Source: Ruegeria atlantica | Lineage (GTDB): Bacteria > Pseudomonadota > Alphaproteobacteria > Rhodobacterales > Rhodobacteraceae | Assembly: GCA_013032095.1 (NCBI GenBank) | Contig: WQBJ01000017.1 | Location: 1-64,000, forward strand | Direction of reading: 5' to 3' | Length of the DNA stretch: 64,000 nt | Program-made: the position numbers and the translations under genes | Notes under the pieces: generated by a model | Databases searched by the model: none | Told to the model about the DNA's origin: nothing | The model's input: the letters and a program-made list of their open reading frames with translations, nothing else | Shown here: piece by piece, positions 9,806-19,179 of the stretch | Layout of the letters: each line of letters begins with the position of its first letter | How positions within the stretch are numbered: position 1 is the stretch's first letter

Positions 9806-11869
9806 ATGGCCAATCCAAAGAACTTCAACGATCCGGTCGAAGCCTATGAAGGCATCCTGGAACACCCCGAAACTGACCGCCAGAAGATCGCCGTCGCGAT
9901 CGACTCGAGCGTAAAGGCGATCGGTCATGTGGTCATGTGGGCAAACGTACTGCTGATGGGGGCGATCTTCGCTCAGGTGTCGCTGCGCTACCTGTTCAGC
10001 CAGAACTATCCCAAACTGGACGAGATCCAGTGGCATTTCTACGGCATCGTCACGATGATCGGTATTTCCTACGCCTTGATCACTGACAGCCATGTGCGGG
10101 TTGACGTGCTGCACATGCAATTGTCGCGCCGTGCGCAGCGGGTGATAGAAGTGATCGGCATCCTGACCTTGCTGACCCCATTCATCTATCTGATGGTCGA
10201 TCAAGGGTACGACTATTTCTACGAAAGCTTCCGCGTCAATGAACGCTCGGACAGCCCCACTGGTCTGCCTGCACGTTGGGCCTTTAAGGCAGTCATTCCG
10301 ATCAGCTTCATTCTGCTGGCGCTGGCTGCCTTGGCGCGATTGATCCACGATGGCCATGCGCTACTTTACGGGCCGGAGTCCGAACGCGAGGGCGCACCGT
10401 TACGCCGCATCTTGCTGGTGCTGGCTGTGTTCGCCGCCGTATGCGTGGGCCTGACTTTCCTGGTGGAAACCACCGAGGAAAAACTGGTCATCGCGATGTT
10501 CCTGACCTTCATCGCGCTGCTCTTCACCGGATACCCGGTAGCATGGGTTCTGGCGGGTGTTGGTGTCGCGTATTGCGGTTTGGCCTACCTGTTCGACAAC
10601 GACCTGATGCTGTGGACGGGGCTTGAAAGCACCTTTACTGGGCTCGACTACCTGACCCTCGGCGCGGTGGTGAACCGGGTCTACGCGACAATGTCCAACG
10701 CCGTTCTGGTTGCGTTGCCGATGTTCATCTTCATGGGCCTGATGCTGGACGAATCCGGTGTGGCCGAGCGTCTGATGTCGTCGATGCAGCGCCTGTTCGG
10801 TACCGTGCGTGGTGGTCTGGCGATCACGGTAACCTTGATCGGCATCATTCTCGCGGCGTCGACCGGGATCATCGGTGCATCCGTCGTGCTATTGGGTGTG
10901 CTATCACTGCCCTCGATGATGCAGCAGAAGTATCAGCCAACTTTGGCGGCAGGCGTGGTTTCCGCCTCGGGAACGCTGGGCATCCTGATCCCGCCGTCGA
11001 TCATGCTGGTGATCATGGCTGACCAGATGGCCCTGTCGGTAGGGGACCTGTTCATGGCCGCCGTCTTCCCAGGTGTCATCATCGGTGGCCTGTACCTTAC
11101 TTACATCTTCATCCTCGCGCTGGTGAAACGCGATGCTGCCCCTGTACCTGAAGGTGCCAAAGCTCCTGATTGGGCTGCGGTCAAAGACGTGCTAATCGCC
11201 GTCATCCCGACGCTTATGTTGATCCTTGCCGTGCTAGGTTCTATCTTTGCGGGTCTCACCACGCCGACCGAAGCCTCGGGCATCGGTGCGCTGGGTGCGA
11301 CGTTGCTGGCGCTGGGGTATCGCAAGTTGACCTTTGCCAAGCTGTGGAACGTGCTGGTATCGACCTTCAATACCACCGCTTACATCTTCGCGATTTTCCT
11401 GGGCGCGACCGTGTTCTCGTACGTCCTGCGTGAACTGGGCGGAGACGAACTGATCGAGCATGTGGTGCAATCCACCGGCTTTGGCGCAAATGGCACGGTT
11501 CTCTTCATCCTGTTCATCGTCTTCCTGCTGGGCTTCGTACTCGACTGGATTGAGATCACCCTGATCGTCCTGCCGCTTATGCGCCCTATCGTGAACGGGT
11601 TGGGCATCGACATCCCCGGCTTTGGCGTTCTGGATGAACCGGCGCTGGTGTGGTTCGTGATCCTTGTCGCGGTGACGCTGCAAACCAGCTTCCTGACACC
11701 ACCGGTGGGCTTTGCGCTATTCTACCTGAAAGGCGTCTGCCCGCCCGAGATCAAGCTGATGCATATCTACAAGGGCATCATCCCCTTTGTGTTGCTGCAA
11801 CTGACAGGTCTTGCTCTGGTCTTCCTGTGGCCGACCCTCGCCACCTGGTTGCCTTCGGTTGCCTACTAA
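9806..11869 (+). CDS. dctM: TRAP transporter fused small and large permease (DctQM)
   Basis: The protein is about 687 residues and joins the four-helix DctQ subunit (about 1-190) to the twelve-helix DctM subunit (about 210-685). The Q part has the ALITDSHVRVDVLH motif; the M part has the family's repeated hydrophobic helices, ALPMFIFMGLMLDESGVAERL and SASGTLGILIPPSIMLVIMAD. It uses an ion gradient to import the ligand handed over by DctP. Two ATGs are close together: that at 9806 is preferred because GAGGA lies 6 nt before it, whereas at 9800 the same sequence abuts the start. Context in front of lldD and dld suggests lactate import. Q-M fusions are well known in this transporter class. Confidence 0.92.
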   Translation: MANPKNFNDPVEAYEGILEHPETDRQKIAVAIDSSVKAIGHVVMWANVLLMGAIFAQVSLRYLFSQNYPKLDEIQWHFYGIVTMIGISYALITDSHVRVDVLHMQLSRRAQRVIEVIGILTLLTPFIYLMVDQGYDYFYESFRVNERSDSPTGLPARWAFKAVIPISFILLALAALARLIHDGHALLYGPESEREGAPLRRILLVLAVFAAVCVGLTFLVETTEEKLVIAMFLTFIALLFTGYPVAWVLAGVGVAYCGLAYLFDNDLMLWTGLESTFTGLDYLTLGAVVNRVYATMSNAVLVALPMFIFMGLMLDESGVAERLMSSMQRLFGTVRGGLAITVTLIGIILAASTGIIGASVVLLGVLSLPSMMQQKYQPTLAAGVVSASGTLGILIPPSIMLVIMADQMALSVGDLFMAAVFPGVIIGGLYLTYIFILALVKRDAAPVPEGAKAPDWAAVKDVLIAVIPTLMLILAVLGSIFAGLTTPTEASGIGALGATLLALGYRKLTFAKLWNVLVSTFNTTAYIFAIFLGATVFSYVLRELGGDELIEHVVQSTGFGANGTVLFILFIVFLLGFVLDWIEITLIVLPLMRPIVNGLGIDIPGFGVLDEPALVWFVILVAVTLQTSFLTPPVGFALFYLKGVCPPEIKLMHIYKGIIPFVLLQLTGLALVFLWPTLATWLPSVAY

Positions 11870-11881
11870 GGAGTTGCCCCA

Positions 11882-13033
11882 ATGCGATTGAGCCAATGTC
11901 ATAACTTTCATGACTTCCGGCGGCTGGCCAAACAGCGGCTGCCGGGGCCCATCTTCAACTATATCGACGGTGGCGCGGATGATGAGGTGACGTATCGGGA
12001 AAACACCAACGCGTTTGACCGCTGCGATCTGTTGCCCTCGGTTCTGCGTGGGGTGTCTGACGTGGACATGTCCGTCACCGTGATGGGGCAAAAGCTGGAT
12101 ATGCCGGTCTATTGCTCACCCACCGCTTTGCAGCGCCTGTTCCACCATCAGGGCGAACGTGCGGTCGCGGCAGCGGCCGAGAAATACGGCACCATGTTCG
12201 GGGTCTCCTCGCTGGGGACCGTGTCACTGGAGGAACTGAGGCAAAAGCACAAGAACCCCCAAGTCTACCAGTTCTATTTCCACAAGGATCGCGGGCTGAA
12301 CTCTGCAATGATGCAGCGCGCGAAAGAGGCAGGTGTTGAGGTTATGATGTTGACCGTCGACAGCATCACTGGCGGTAACCGCGAGCGTGATTTGCGCACC
12401 GGCTTTTCGATCCCGTTCCGACTGACGCTTGGCGGCATGATCCAGTTTGCGATCAAGCCGATGTGGGGGATCAACTACGTCACTCACGAGAAATTCCGCC
12501 TGCCGCAGTTGGAAGAACATGTGGATATGGGTGGTGGTGCCAGCTCGATTGGTGGGTACTTCACCGACATGCTCGATCCGTCGATGAACTGGGATGACGT
12601 GGCCCAAATGGTACGCGATTGGGATGGTCAATTCTGCCTGAAGGGCATCATGACCGTCGAGGATGCAAAACGTGCCGCCGAGATTGGCTGTACCGGCATT
12701 ATCCTTTCGAACCACGGTGGTCGCCAGTTGGATGGCTCTCGCACTCCCTTCGACCAACTGGCCGAGATTGTGGATGCGGTCGGCGACAAGCTGGATGTAA
12801 TGATGGACAGCGGCATTCAGCGCGGAACCCACGTGCTCAAAGCGCTATCGATAGGCGCAAAGGCGGTTGGGGTCGGGCGGCACTACCTGTATCCGCTGGC
12901 CGCTGCAGGGCAGGCGGGTGTCGAGCGCGCTTTGGGCCTGATGAGGGCCGAGATCGAACGCGACATGAAACTGATGGGTGTTACCAGCGTCGACCAACTG
13001 AGTCGCGAGAATATCCGCTTTCGCAACGCCTAA
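11882..13033 (+). CDS. lldD: FMN-dependent L-lactate dehydrogenase
   Basis: The 383-residue alpha-hydroxy-acid dehydrogenase oxidises L-lactate to pyruvate, normally passing electrons to the quinone pool. It has an (alpha/beta)8 FMN barrel: PIFNYIDGGADDEVTYREN near the N terminus, the YFHKDRG region, and the active-site segment SNHGGRQLD at about 276-284 with catalytic His278 and the nearby Arg. Length matches LldD/lactate oxidase relatives. It starts 12 nt after dctQM behind AAGGAG, so it is co-transcribed. Other members oxidise glycolate or mandelate, so L-lactate rests on the family and the adjacent D-lactate dehydrogenase. Confidence is high for the enzyme class. Confidence 0.9.
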   Translation: MRLSQCHNFHDFRRLAKQRLPGPIFNYIDGGADDEVTYRENTNAFDRCDLLPSVLRGVSDVDMSVTVMGQKLDMPVYCSPTALQRLFHHQGERAVAAAAEKYGTMFGVSSLGTVSLEELRQKHKNPQVYQFYFHKDRGLNSAMMQRAKEAGVEVMMLTVDSITGGNRERDLRTGFSIPFRLTLGGMIQFAIKPMWGINYVTHEKFRLPQLEEHVDMGGGASSIGGYFTDMLDPSMNWDDVAQMVRDWDGQFCLKGIMTVEDAKRAAEIGCTGIILSNHGGRQLDGSRTPFDQLAEIVDAVGDKLDVMMDSGIQRGTHVLKALSIGAKAVGVGRHYLYPLAAAGQAGVERALGLMRAEIERDMKLMGVTSVDQLSRENIRFRNA

Positions 13034-13050
13034 ACCGAAACGAGGCCGCC

Positions 13051-14748
13051 ATGACCAATGACGAGTTGATCAAACATTTCCGCTCTATCGTCGGATCGCG
13101 CCACGTTCTGACGGGCGAGCGCGCGACTGAGAGGTTTCGTCGTGGTTTCCGTTCGGGTGAGGGCCAGGCGTTGTGTGTTGTTCAACCGGGTAGCCTATTG
13201 GAGCAGTGGAAGGTGCTTCAGTCTTGTGTCGAGGCTGACAAAATCGTCATCCTGCAGGCCTCGAATACCGGCCTGACAGAGGGGTCCACACCCAAAGGCG
13301 GGTATGACCGGGATGTCGTGCTGATCAATGTCAGCCGAATGAATGCTCTGCATCTTTTGCAGGACGGGCAGCAGGTGCTCAGTTTCCCAGGTGCATCGCT
13401 GTTTGAGCTGGAAAAGCAGCTACGACCGCTGGGGCGTACGCCCCATTCGGTGATTGGTTCGTCCAGCATCGGTGCTTCTATTCTGGGCGGGGTTTGCAAT
13501 AATTCCGGCGGTGCTCTGTGCGAGCGCGGCCCCAGCTATACCGAGCTTGCCCTGTTTGCCCAGATCACTGCGGATGGCGAGCTGAAATTGGTAAATAACT
13601 TGGGTCTGGAACTGGGTGACACGCCGGAAGAAATCCTGACACGGCTTGAAGCTGGGGACTTTGACAAGAACGCCCCGACGCCGGAAGGCCGAAATGCTTC
13701 AGATCCGGACTACACCACGATCCTCCGCGACGTCGAAGCAGATACGCCCTCACGGTATAACAACGACGACCGGCTGTTGTATGAAGCGTCCGGCTGTGCG
13801 GGAAAATTGGCGGTCTTCGCAGTGCGGCTTGATACCTTTGCGACTTACGACCGTGAGCAAGTTTTTTATATCGGAACAAACGATCCTGCTGATCTGACTG
13901 AGTTGCGACGCCATATTCTGAAGAATTTTGAGACTTTGCCGGTCTCGGCAGAATACGTGCACCGTGAGTGTTTTGACATTGCAGCAAAATATGGCAAGGA
14001 CACGTTGGTCATGATCGACAAGCTGGGGACCGATCGGCTGCCGATGTTCTTTGCCTTGAAAGGCGCGGTGGATTCGCGCCTGAACAAGTTCGCTCTGACC
14101 CGGGGCTTTACTGACAAGTTTATGCAGGTTGTCTCAAAGCTCTGGCCTGAGCATCTGCCTAAGTTCCTGTATGACTATCGCAACAAGTATGAACACCATC
14201 TCATCCTGAAAATGCATGACGGCGGTATCGAAGAAGCTGCGGCATTCCTGCCTGATTTCTTCGAGGGTCGCGGAGCAGAATTTGTCACTTGCACACCGCG
14301 CGAAGCCAAGATTGCCGGTCTGCATCGTTTTGCAGCTGCTGGTGCTGCCGTGCGATATGGCCACGTTCACGCGGATGAGGTCGAAGAGATTCTGGCGCTG
14401 GATATTGCGCTGCGCCGCAATGACCGTGACTGGTTCGAAACTCTACCAGCCGAAATCTCCGATCAACTCGTGGGTAAGGTCTATTACGGCCATCTGATGT
14501 GCCACGTGATGCACCAGGATTATATCGTCAAAAAGGGGTGCGACCCAAAAGAGATCAAAGCGGCGATGCTCAGGATTTTGGATGAACGCGGCGCTGAGTA
14601 CCCTGCTGAACACAATGTCGGCCATCTGTACAAAGCTAAGCCTGACCTTGCTGCGCATTACAAGAGCTGCGATCCGACTAATTCGTTCAATCCGGGGATT
14701 GGGAAGATGTCAAAGGCGCGGAACTATGGGGAAGACCGCGCCATTTAA
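13051..14748 (+). CDS. dld: FAD-dependent respiratory D-lactate dehydrogenase
   Basis: The 565-residue protein resembles the E. coli type quinone-linked D-lactate dehydrogenase (571 residues). The N-terminal FAD-binding domain contains VVQPGSLLEQWKVLQ, ILQASNTGLTEGSTPKGGYD and VIGSSSIGASILGGVCNNSGG. The C-terminal membrane-association and cap region follows, ending in a histidine-rich CHVMHQDYIVKKG stretch. It oxidises D-lactate to pyruvate at the inner membrane. The frame is open further upstream inside lldD, but the ATG at 13051 starts 17 nt after the lldD stop and gives the family's proper N terminus. Together with lldD it lets the cell use both lactate enantiomers taken up by the TRAP system. 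Confidence 0.93.
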   Translation: MTNDELIKHFRSIVGSRHVLTGERATERFRRGFRSGEGQALCVVQPGSLLEQWKVLQSCVEADKIVILQASNTGLTEGSTPKGGYDRDVVLINVSRMNALHLLQDGQQVLSFPGASLFELEKQLRPLGRTPHSVIGSSSIGASILGGVCNNSGGALCERGPSYTELALFAQITADGELKLVNNLGLELGDTPEEILTRLEAGDFDKNAPTPEGRNASDPDYTTILRDVEADTPSRYNNDDRLLYEASGCAGKLAVFAVRLDTFATYDREQVFYIGTNDPADLTELRRHILKNFETLPVSAEYVHRECFDIAAKYGKDTLVMIDKLGTDRLPMFFALKGAVDSRLNKFALTRGFTDKFMQVVSKLWPEHLPKFLYDYRNKYEHHLILKMHDGGIEEAAAFLPDFFEGRGAEFVTCTPREAKIAGLHRFAAAGAAVRYGHVHADEVEEILALDIALRRNDRDWFETLPAEISDQLVGKVYYGHLMCHVMHQDYIVKKGCDPKEIKAAMLRILDERGAEYPAEHNVGHLYKAKPDLAAHYKSCDPTNSFNPGIGKMSKARNYGEDRAI

Positions 14749-14765
14749 CTGTTGCTCCTCGGAAA

Positions 14766-14790
14766 GGCCAAGTGATTTGCTCTCTTGGCC
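14766..14790. terminator. Candidate bidirectional terminator between convergent genes
   Basis: A perfect inverted repeat GGCCAAG/CTTGGCC with an 11-nt loop lies in the 54-bp gap between dld and the convergent membrane-protein gene. There is only a weak T/A-rich flank. Position between two converging stops supports a terminator role. Confidence 0.5.
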
Positions 14791-14802
14791 AAAGCTTCAG
14801 GC

Positions 14803-15309
14803 TTAAGACCAGCGCTCAATCAGGCGGATGACCCAGACCAGCACGATGCCATAGAGCACGTGCCCGGCCAGTGCGACCCAAGCGATGCCAGTAAAGTTCA
14901 AGAAGAAGGGCAGACCAGCAATGGCGGTGATGCCCCCGATGGCAAAGACCCAAAGCCCAAAACCATAGATGGCCGAACCGAGAAAGATGTGACGGCCTTT
15001 GAAGATCAACATCCAGATCGGGTTGAAGACATAGAGCCAGCCGATCGGATAACCGATCAGCCCCACCAGGTAGAAATGGACGAAGTAGCCTGCAAACTCA
15101 CCGTTGGGTAGTCCGAGAGTACCAAGCAGGCTGCGTGCCAAACCATGCGGGGACAAATTGGCAAAACCGAGGGAAGGGCTGATCAATTGCCCCCACAGGT
15201 CAAACGCATTGGAGGCGAAGAAACCCGAAATGAACATCATGCCCAAAAGGGGGATGCTGAACTTAGGGAACAGCTCCGTGGAAACTTTGGAACTTTCTGA
15301 CATCGTCAT
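14803..15309 (-). CDS. Multi-helix membrane protein of unknown function
   Basis: The protein is 168 residues from the ATG at 15309, which has AAAGG 7 nt upstream; longer in-frame starts exist but have no ribosome site. It has four to five hydrophobic helices (for example FSIPLLGMMFISGFFASNAFDL, VHFYLVGLIGYPIGWLY, HIFLGSAIYGFGLWVFAIGG, WVALAGHVLYGIVLVWVIRL) and ends IERWS. The repeated aromatic and glycine pattern suggests a small integral inner-membrane protein. I do not recognise a family with certainty. It stands alone between convergent dld and a flavin oxidase on the same strand with a separate gap of 262 nt. No function is proposed. Confidence 0.7.
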   Translation of the reverse strand: MTMSESSKVSTELFPKFSIPLLGMMFISGFFASNAFDLWGQLISPSLGFANLSPHGLARSLLGTLGLPNGEFAGYFVHFYLVGLIGYPIGWLYVFNPIWMLIFKGRHIFLGSAIYGFGLWVFAIGGITAIAGLPFFLNFTGIAWVALAGHVLYGIVLVWVIRLIERWS

Positions 15310-15571
15310 TGGGCGGCCTTTCATTCCGGTAACGTTGCTTACGTACTTAAATCGGGAAGCGGCGGGTGATTTCAACGCATTGAAAGAGCTCTCACGCACA
15401 GGTGACAAAATGCAAATTATTGAAACATTTTGAGACATCTTCCAACCGCCGGTGCGCACGACCTACCTTTGTTCATCGAAGTCCCATTTACGACGAAGCT
15501 CCAAACGGCATGTTTCAACCCGTCGAGCCCTCGCGCGCGGGTCACATTCGGAAATGCGGCTTTGGAACCTC

Positions 15572-16642
15572 TTAAACCTTTTCTTTTTCGATCAGCAGCA
15601 GCGCGTTTTCCGCTGCCTCAAGCGCACCTTCCAGATATCCGCCGAACTGTGTCGCAACCTCGGTGCCGGCAAAAATCAGACGGTTTTCCCAAATACGGTC
15701 CAAAGCACGTGGCATTCCATATTGCGGGTGCGCATACACGGGCTGCTGATCGAGCGGGGTAGCGGTAAAGGGTTCAAACACCCAATCCATGATCCGCAGT
15801 GAAACTGGTTCGTTCGCTTCCGGTCCGAAAAGCCGGACCAGCTGATCCAACAGCACCTGCCTCAAATGTAGTTCGTCCCGACGGGCCTGTGGAGGGAAGC
15901 CGATGAACCCGAACAGTGCATAAGGTCCTCCCAAAGCGGGTGAGGCGTCGTGCAGCTCTACCATCGGTCCATGACGGCTCATCGCGTTGCCGGACAGGCC
16001 CGCGTTGCGCCAAAAGGGGGTGTCGTAGGTAGCAATAGCCTTGGCCTGACCGGCCATCCACGTCGCGATACCGGACATAATCTCCTGCGTTGCCTGAGGC
16101 AGGGCAGGGGAAAATGAGATCCGGCTTGCGACCCGGGGCGGCAGAGCTAAAACCACTTGTTGTGCTCGGATCGTCAGGCCATTTTCCGAAGTAGCGGTAA
16201 TTCCGTCGTTATCCCGGTTCAGCGCAGTGATTGACGTGGACAGCTTTATCCGATCCGCAGGAAGTTCGGCGGCCAGTGCATCGGTCAATGCCGCCATCCC
16301 TCCTTGAAGGCGGTAGGACTCCTGCATGGAAGCAAAACCTCTGCCCCATTCGACGCGTCCGGATTCGTCCTCAAAGCAAAGCGCGCCGGTTGAATATTGT
16401 TCGAACCACTTCAGACCCAGTTGATCAACCAAGGCGGCAATACGTGGCTGTCCTGGCCAAAACCAGGCTGGGCCGAGGTCGAAATACCCGTTTCCTAGCC
16501 GTTCGGTGAGGATGCGACCGCCTGGTCGATCCCGCGCTTCTGCCAGCAGCACAACATGGCCCCGCTCAACCAGTTGTGTCGCAAGGCTCAAGCCGGAAAG
16601 CCCGGCGCCAATAATTAAAACCCGGGTCTCCACTGGTGGCAC
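15572..16642 (-). CDS. Flavin-containing amine oxidase family protein
   Basis: The 356-residue FAD oxidoreductase has an N-terminal dinucleotide-binding fold, VLIIGAGLSGLSLATQLVERG, followed by the amine-oxidase EARDRPGGRILTE segment that contacts FAD. Near the C terminus, LIFAGTEVATQFGGYLEGALEAAENA is the second conserved FAD-binding stretch. It is shorter than typical monoamine oxidases (about 450), so the substrate domain is reduced. It starts 11 nt downstream of a bicupin gene on the same strand, suggesting co-transcription. The substrate could be a primary amine, polyamine or other compound and cannot be predicted. No signal peptide is present, so it should be cytoplasmic. Confidence 0.85.
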   Translation of the reverse strand: MPPVETRVLIIGAGLSGLSLATQLVERGHVVLLAEARDRPGGRILTERLGNGYFDLGPAWFWPGQPRIAALVDQLGLKWFEQYSTGALCFEDESGRVEWGRGFASMQESYRLQGGMAALTDALAAELPADRIKLSTSITALNRDNDGITATSENGLTIRAQQVVLALPPRVASRISFSPALPQATQEIMSGIATWMAGQAKAIATYDTPFWRNAGLSGNAMSRHGPMVELHDASPALGGPYALFGFIGFPPQARRDELHLRQVLLDQLVRLFGPEANEPVSLRIMDWVFEPFTATPLDQQPVYAHPQYGMPRALDRIWENRLIFAGTEVATQFGGYLEGALEAAENALLLIEKEKV

Positions 16643-16653
16643 CTTTTCAAACG

Positions 16654-17322
16654 CTAGACGGCTGGTGCCTTGGCATAAGGCAAGTGTCCGGATTTCATCC
16701 AGATTTTAGCGCCTTCGGCGCCAGCAGTGGCTGACAGTTTTTCGCCTTCGGGCAAGCGTAACCAGCCGTTCTTGTGCAGAACATCTTCTCCATTCGTTAT
16801 GGTGCCATCTATGACCAAAAGCTCAATTCCTCCCGATGCGTCGGATTTAAGGGACACGCCAGGATCAAGGTGGCTGTAGGTTACGACTTCGCGCGCGTCG
16901 CTGTGCAGGGTCACGGTCGCCAGACCGTTCACCGGGGCTGGCAGTTCGTCGGCCATATTTTTGCGGAACTGGTTTCGGTCTTCCTTATCGAATTGCCAAA
17001 GCTTCACAAAGATGGTGCAGCCTGGTTCAGACCCCGGTGTGTGTGATGTGGTGGGGGGATTGCGCACATATGTGCCAGCAGGATAGTCACCGTGTTCGTC
17101 CTGAAAGACGCCGTCAAGCACGATGAACTCTTCGCCGCCAGTATGCGTGTGTGCCGAAAAGTGGCTGCCCGGTGCGTATCTCACGATGGTGGTGGCACGG
17201 GCGACTTCGTCTCCGATCCGATCCAACATGCGCCGGTCCACACCTTTCATCGGCGAGGGTTGCCATTCAAGCTGATCGGAATGAACGATGACGCGGGAGG
17301 AAAAGTCAGAGTTGAGTTCCAT
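16654..17322 (-). CDS. ChrR-like bicupin protein
   Basis: The 222-residue protein contains two cupin units. The first (about 40-115) has the ChrR-type motif [21 protein letters not shown] with His/Glu ligands, followed by [19 protein letters not shown]. The second (about 140-205) is more degenerate. ChrR anti-sigma factors carry this cupin after an N-terminal zinc-binding anti-sigma domain; that domain is absent here and no ECF sigma gene is adjacent, so an anti-sigma role is unlikely. It may be a metal-dependent enzyme or a small-molecule binding protein. It is the first gene of a pair with the flavin amine oxidase. Function remains unassigned beyond the fold. Confidence 0.8.
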   Translation of the reverse strand: MELNSDFSSRVIVHSDQLEWQPSPMKGVDRRMLDRIGDEVARATTIVRYAPGSHFSAHTHTGGEEFIVLDGVFQDEHGDYPAGTYVRNPPTTSHTPGSEPGCTIFVKLWQFDKEDRNQFRKNMADELPAPVNGLATVTLHSDAREVVTYSHLDPGVSLKSDASGGIELLVIDGTITNGEDVLHKNGWLRLPEGEKLSATAGAEGAKIWMKSGHLPYAKAPAV

Positions 17323-17470
17323 GAGGAGGGTTCCTTTCGACGGCAGAATTCTGATGGCGTCTCTTATCAGGGTTTGCGCTCGTTAGACCTACGTGGTGAT
17401 AGGAAGATTGGTCTGCAACATAGGATGAATTCTGATTTGGAAACTCACGGGGTTGTGAGGGGGTCGGATT

Positions 17471-18358
17471 TCACGACCCGCGCAATTGCGTGACCAGATG
17501 CTCGATTAGAGCCCGTATCCGTGCGGTCAGGTGGCGGTTTTGCGGATAAACGGCGAATAGGCCCACCGAGACAGCCTCCTGTGATTCAAACAACAATTTC
17601 AGTTGGCCCGAAGCCAAAAACGGCTGCGCTGTGTATAGGGGGATACGCCCGATCCCCATGCCATCTGCCGCCATATTTGCGAGGGCACGTGGTGAATTCG
17701 CGCGGAAATTGCCTGCAACGGTAACTGAATACGGGCCATCTGTTCCCTTGAAGGCCCAGTGGTCGAAATTGGTGCCAGCAGTTTGCAGCAGACAGTTGTG
17801 GGTAGCCAGTGCCGCTGGGCCACTTGGGATTCCATGCTTTGTCAAATAGTCGGGCGACGCACAGCACACGATGCGCATGTCCATGAGCTTGCGTGCCACC
17901 AGTGTTGAATCCTTCAGCGCCCCAAACCGAATAGCCAAATCATAACCTTCCTCGACCATTGAGACGTGATGATCCGACAGGTGAAGTTCGACTGAAACTT
18001 TGGGATGTTGTGTCTGAAATGGCTTCAGCAGGTGAATCAACTCGGCCGAGCCATAGCCGGTTGGTGCAGTGATCCGAATGCGGCCCGCCAGCTCGGTCTG
18101 CCGTTGTTGGACAAGACCTTCCAGTTCATCAAACTGCTCAAGCAGAGGTAAACAACGTTCGTAGTAAGACCGACCTGTATCTGTCAGGGTCACGCTGCGT
18201 GTCGTGCGGTTGAACAGTTGTGCGTTCAATCGGTCTTCTAACTGGCCGACATATTTGCTGGCCAGTTTGGTGCTGATGCCAATCTGCTTTGCACCTTCGG
18301 TGAACGAGGAATGTGCCGCTACGGCCGCGAATGCGCGCATGCCCTGAATTGTGTCCAT
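17471..18358 (-). CDS. LysR-family transcriptional regulator
   Basis: The 295-residue protein has the classic LysR winged helix-turn-helix at residues 1-60 (MRAFAAVAAHSSFTEGAKQIGISTKLASKYVGQLEDRL, read in pieces) and a periplasmic-binding-like effector domain from about 90 to 290. The GRIRITAPTGYG opening of the effector domain puts it in the broad AaeR/DsdC-like group often linked to quinone, aromatic or oxidative-stress responses. It is divergent from a glutathione transferase gene with 124 nt between the start codons. A T-N11-A palindrome lies just upstream of its own start. Regulation of the transferase and perhaps the following oxidoreductase is the likely role; the inducer is unknown. 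Confidence 0.9.
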   Translation of the reverse strand: MDTIQGMRAFAAVAAHSSFTEGAKQIGISTKLASKYVGQLEDRLNAQLFNRTTRSVTLTDTGRSYYERCLPLLEQFDELEGLVQQRQTELAGRIRITAPTGYGSAELIHLLKPFQTQHPKVSVELHLSDHHVSMVEEGYDLAIRFGALKDSTLVARKLMDMRIVCCASPDYLTKHGIPSGPAALATHNCLLQTAGTNFDHWAFKGTDGPYSVTVAGNFRANSPRALANMAADGMGIGRIPLYTAQPFLASGQLKLLFESQEAVSVGLFAVYPQNRHLTARIRALIEHLVTQLRGS

Positions 18359-18380
18359 TGTCTACGCTTTGTTCATAGTA

Positions 18381-18395
18381 ATTCACCAAGTTAAT
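18381..18395. promoter_or_regulatory. LysR-type operator (T-N11-A)
   Basis: ATTCACCAAGTTAAT has dyad arms ATTnAC and GTnAAT, the T-N11-A layout of LysR recognition sites. It lies 22 nt before the lysR start and 88 nt before the glutathione transferase start. A second perfect 10-bp palindrome TAATATATTA (18392-18401) overlaps its right end and could be the activation half-site. Confidence 0.5.
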
Positions 18396-18482
18396 ATATT
18401 ATCGCCATTAGCAAATCAAATTAAGTCTGGTGCTCAGTTGCTGACCCTCAGCAAAACCCCCAGTCAGAGAAAGAGCTATCAG

Positions 18483-19106
18483 ATGCCCAACACGATCCGA
18501 ATTCACAGCTTTCCGTTGTCCGGTCATGCCCACCGCGCTGTACTTTTTGCCAGCTTGGCTGGCATCAAACATGAAGTCATCGACGTTGACCTTGCTGGTG
18601 GTGAGCATAAGCGCGAACCGTTTCTGAAGCTGAATCCAGCGGGTCAGGTGCCCGTGCTGGAGGATGGCGATGTGGTTGTCACCGACAGCAACGCCATCTT
18701 GGTCTATCTGGCCCGGAAATACGCGTCGTCTTACTTGCCGTCCGATCCGGTGCTGGAGGCCGAGGTGCAGAAATTCCTGACGCTCGCCGCCGGTGAGATC
18801 GCCTTTGGTCCGGCCGCTGCACGGCTAATCACTGTTTTTAATGCGCCCTATGACATGGATTTCACCCATGCAACCGCCGCCAAAGTCCTGAAAAAGTTGG
18901 ATGCTCATCTGGAGGGGCGTGATTGGCTGGTTGGTGATGCGCCGACCATCGCGGATGTGGCGATCTACAGCTATACCGCACACGCGCCCGAAGGCGGTGT
19001 GTCGTTGGAACCCTATGCGAATGTGCGCCGTCTGCTGACCAATATTGAAGCGTTGAACGGCTTTGTCCCGATGCCCAGCACCGCTGTTGGCCTCAACGCC
19101 GCCTGA
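18483..19106 (+). CDS. Glutathione S-transferase family protein
   Basis: The 207-residue protein has an N-terminal thioredoxin-like domain (about 1-78, FPLSGHAHRAVLFASLAGI, then the glutathione-contacting GQVPVLEDGD and DSNAILVYLARKY segments) and an all-helical C-terminal domain with the conserved DWLVGDAPTIADVAIYSY folding motif. It conjugates or reduces electrophiles with glutathione in the cytoplasm. Start at 18483 is chosen because the family N terminus begins at MPNTIRIHSFPLSGHAHR; the frame continues upstream into the operator region. Divergent LysR control and the following oxidoreductase suggest a detoxification unit. Subclass and substrate are not evident. Confidence 0.9.
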   Translation: MPNTIRIHSFPLSGHAHRAVLFASLAGIKHEVIDVDLAGGEHKREPFLKLNPAGQVPVLEDGDVVVTDSNAILVYLARKYASSYLPSDPVLEAEVQKFLTLAAGEIAFGPAAARLITVFNAPYDMDFTHATAAKVLKKLDAHLEGRDWLVGDAPTIADVAIYSYTAHAPEGGVSLEPYANVRRLLTNIEALNGFVPMPSTAVGLNAA

Positions 19107-19179
19107 TCTGAATGCGCCCTTGGTCAGTCGCGCGCAGGCGTGGCTGACCAGCCAACCCCGAAGACATATGAGGTCCGTC

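Noticed and set aside
12619..13050. Upstream extension of the dld frame inside lldD
   Set aside because: These codons overlap the conserved lldD core on the same strand; the ATG at 13051 gives the normal family N terminus.
16654..17322. ChrR-like protein as an anti-sigma factor
   Set aside because: The N-terminal anti-sigma domain is missing and no ECF sigma factor gene is adjacent.
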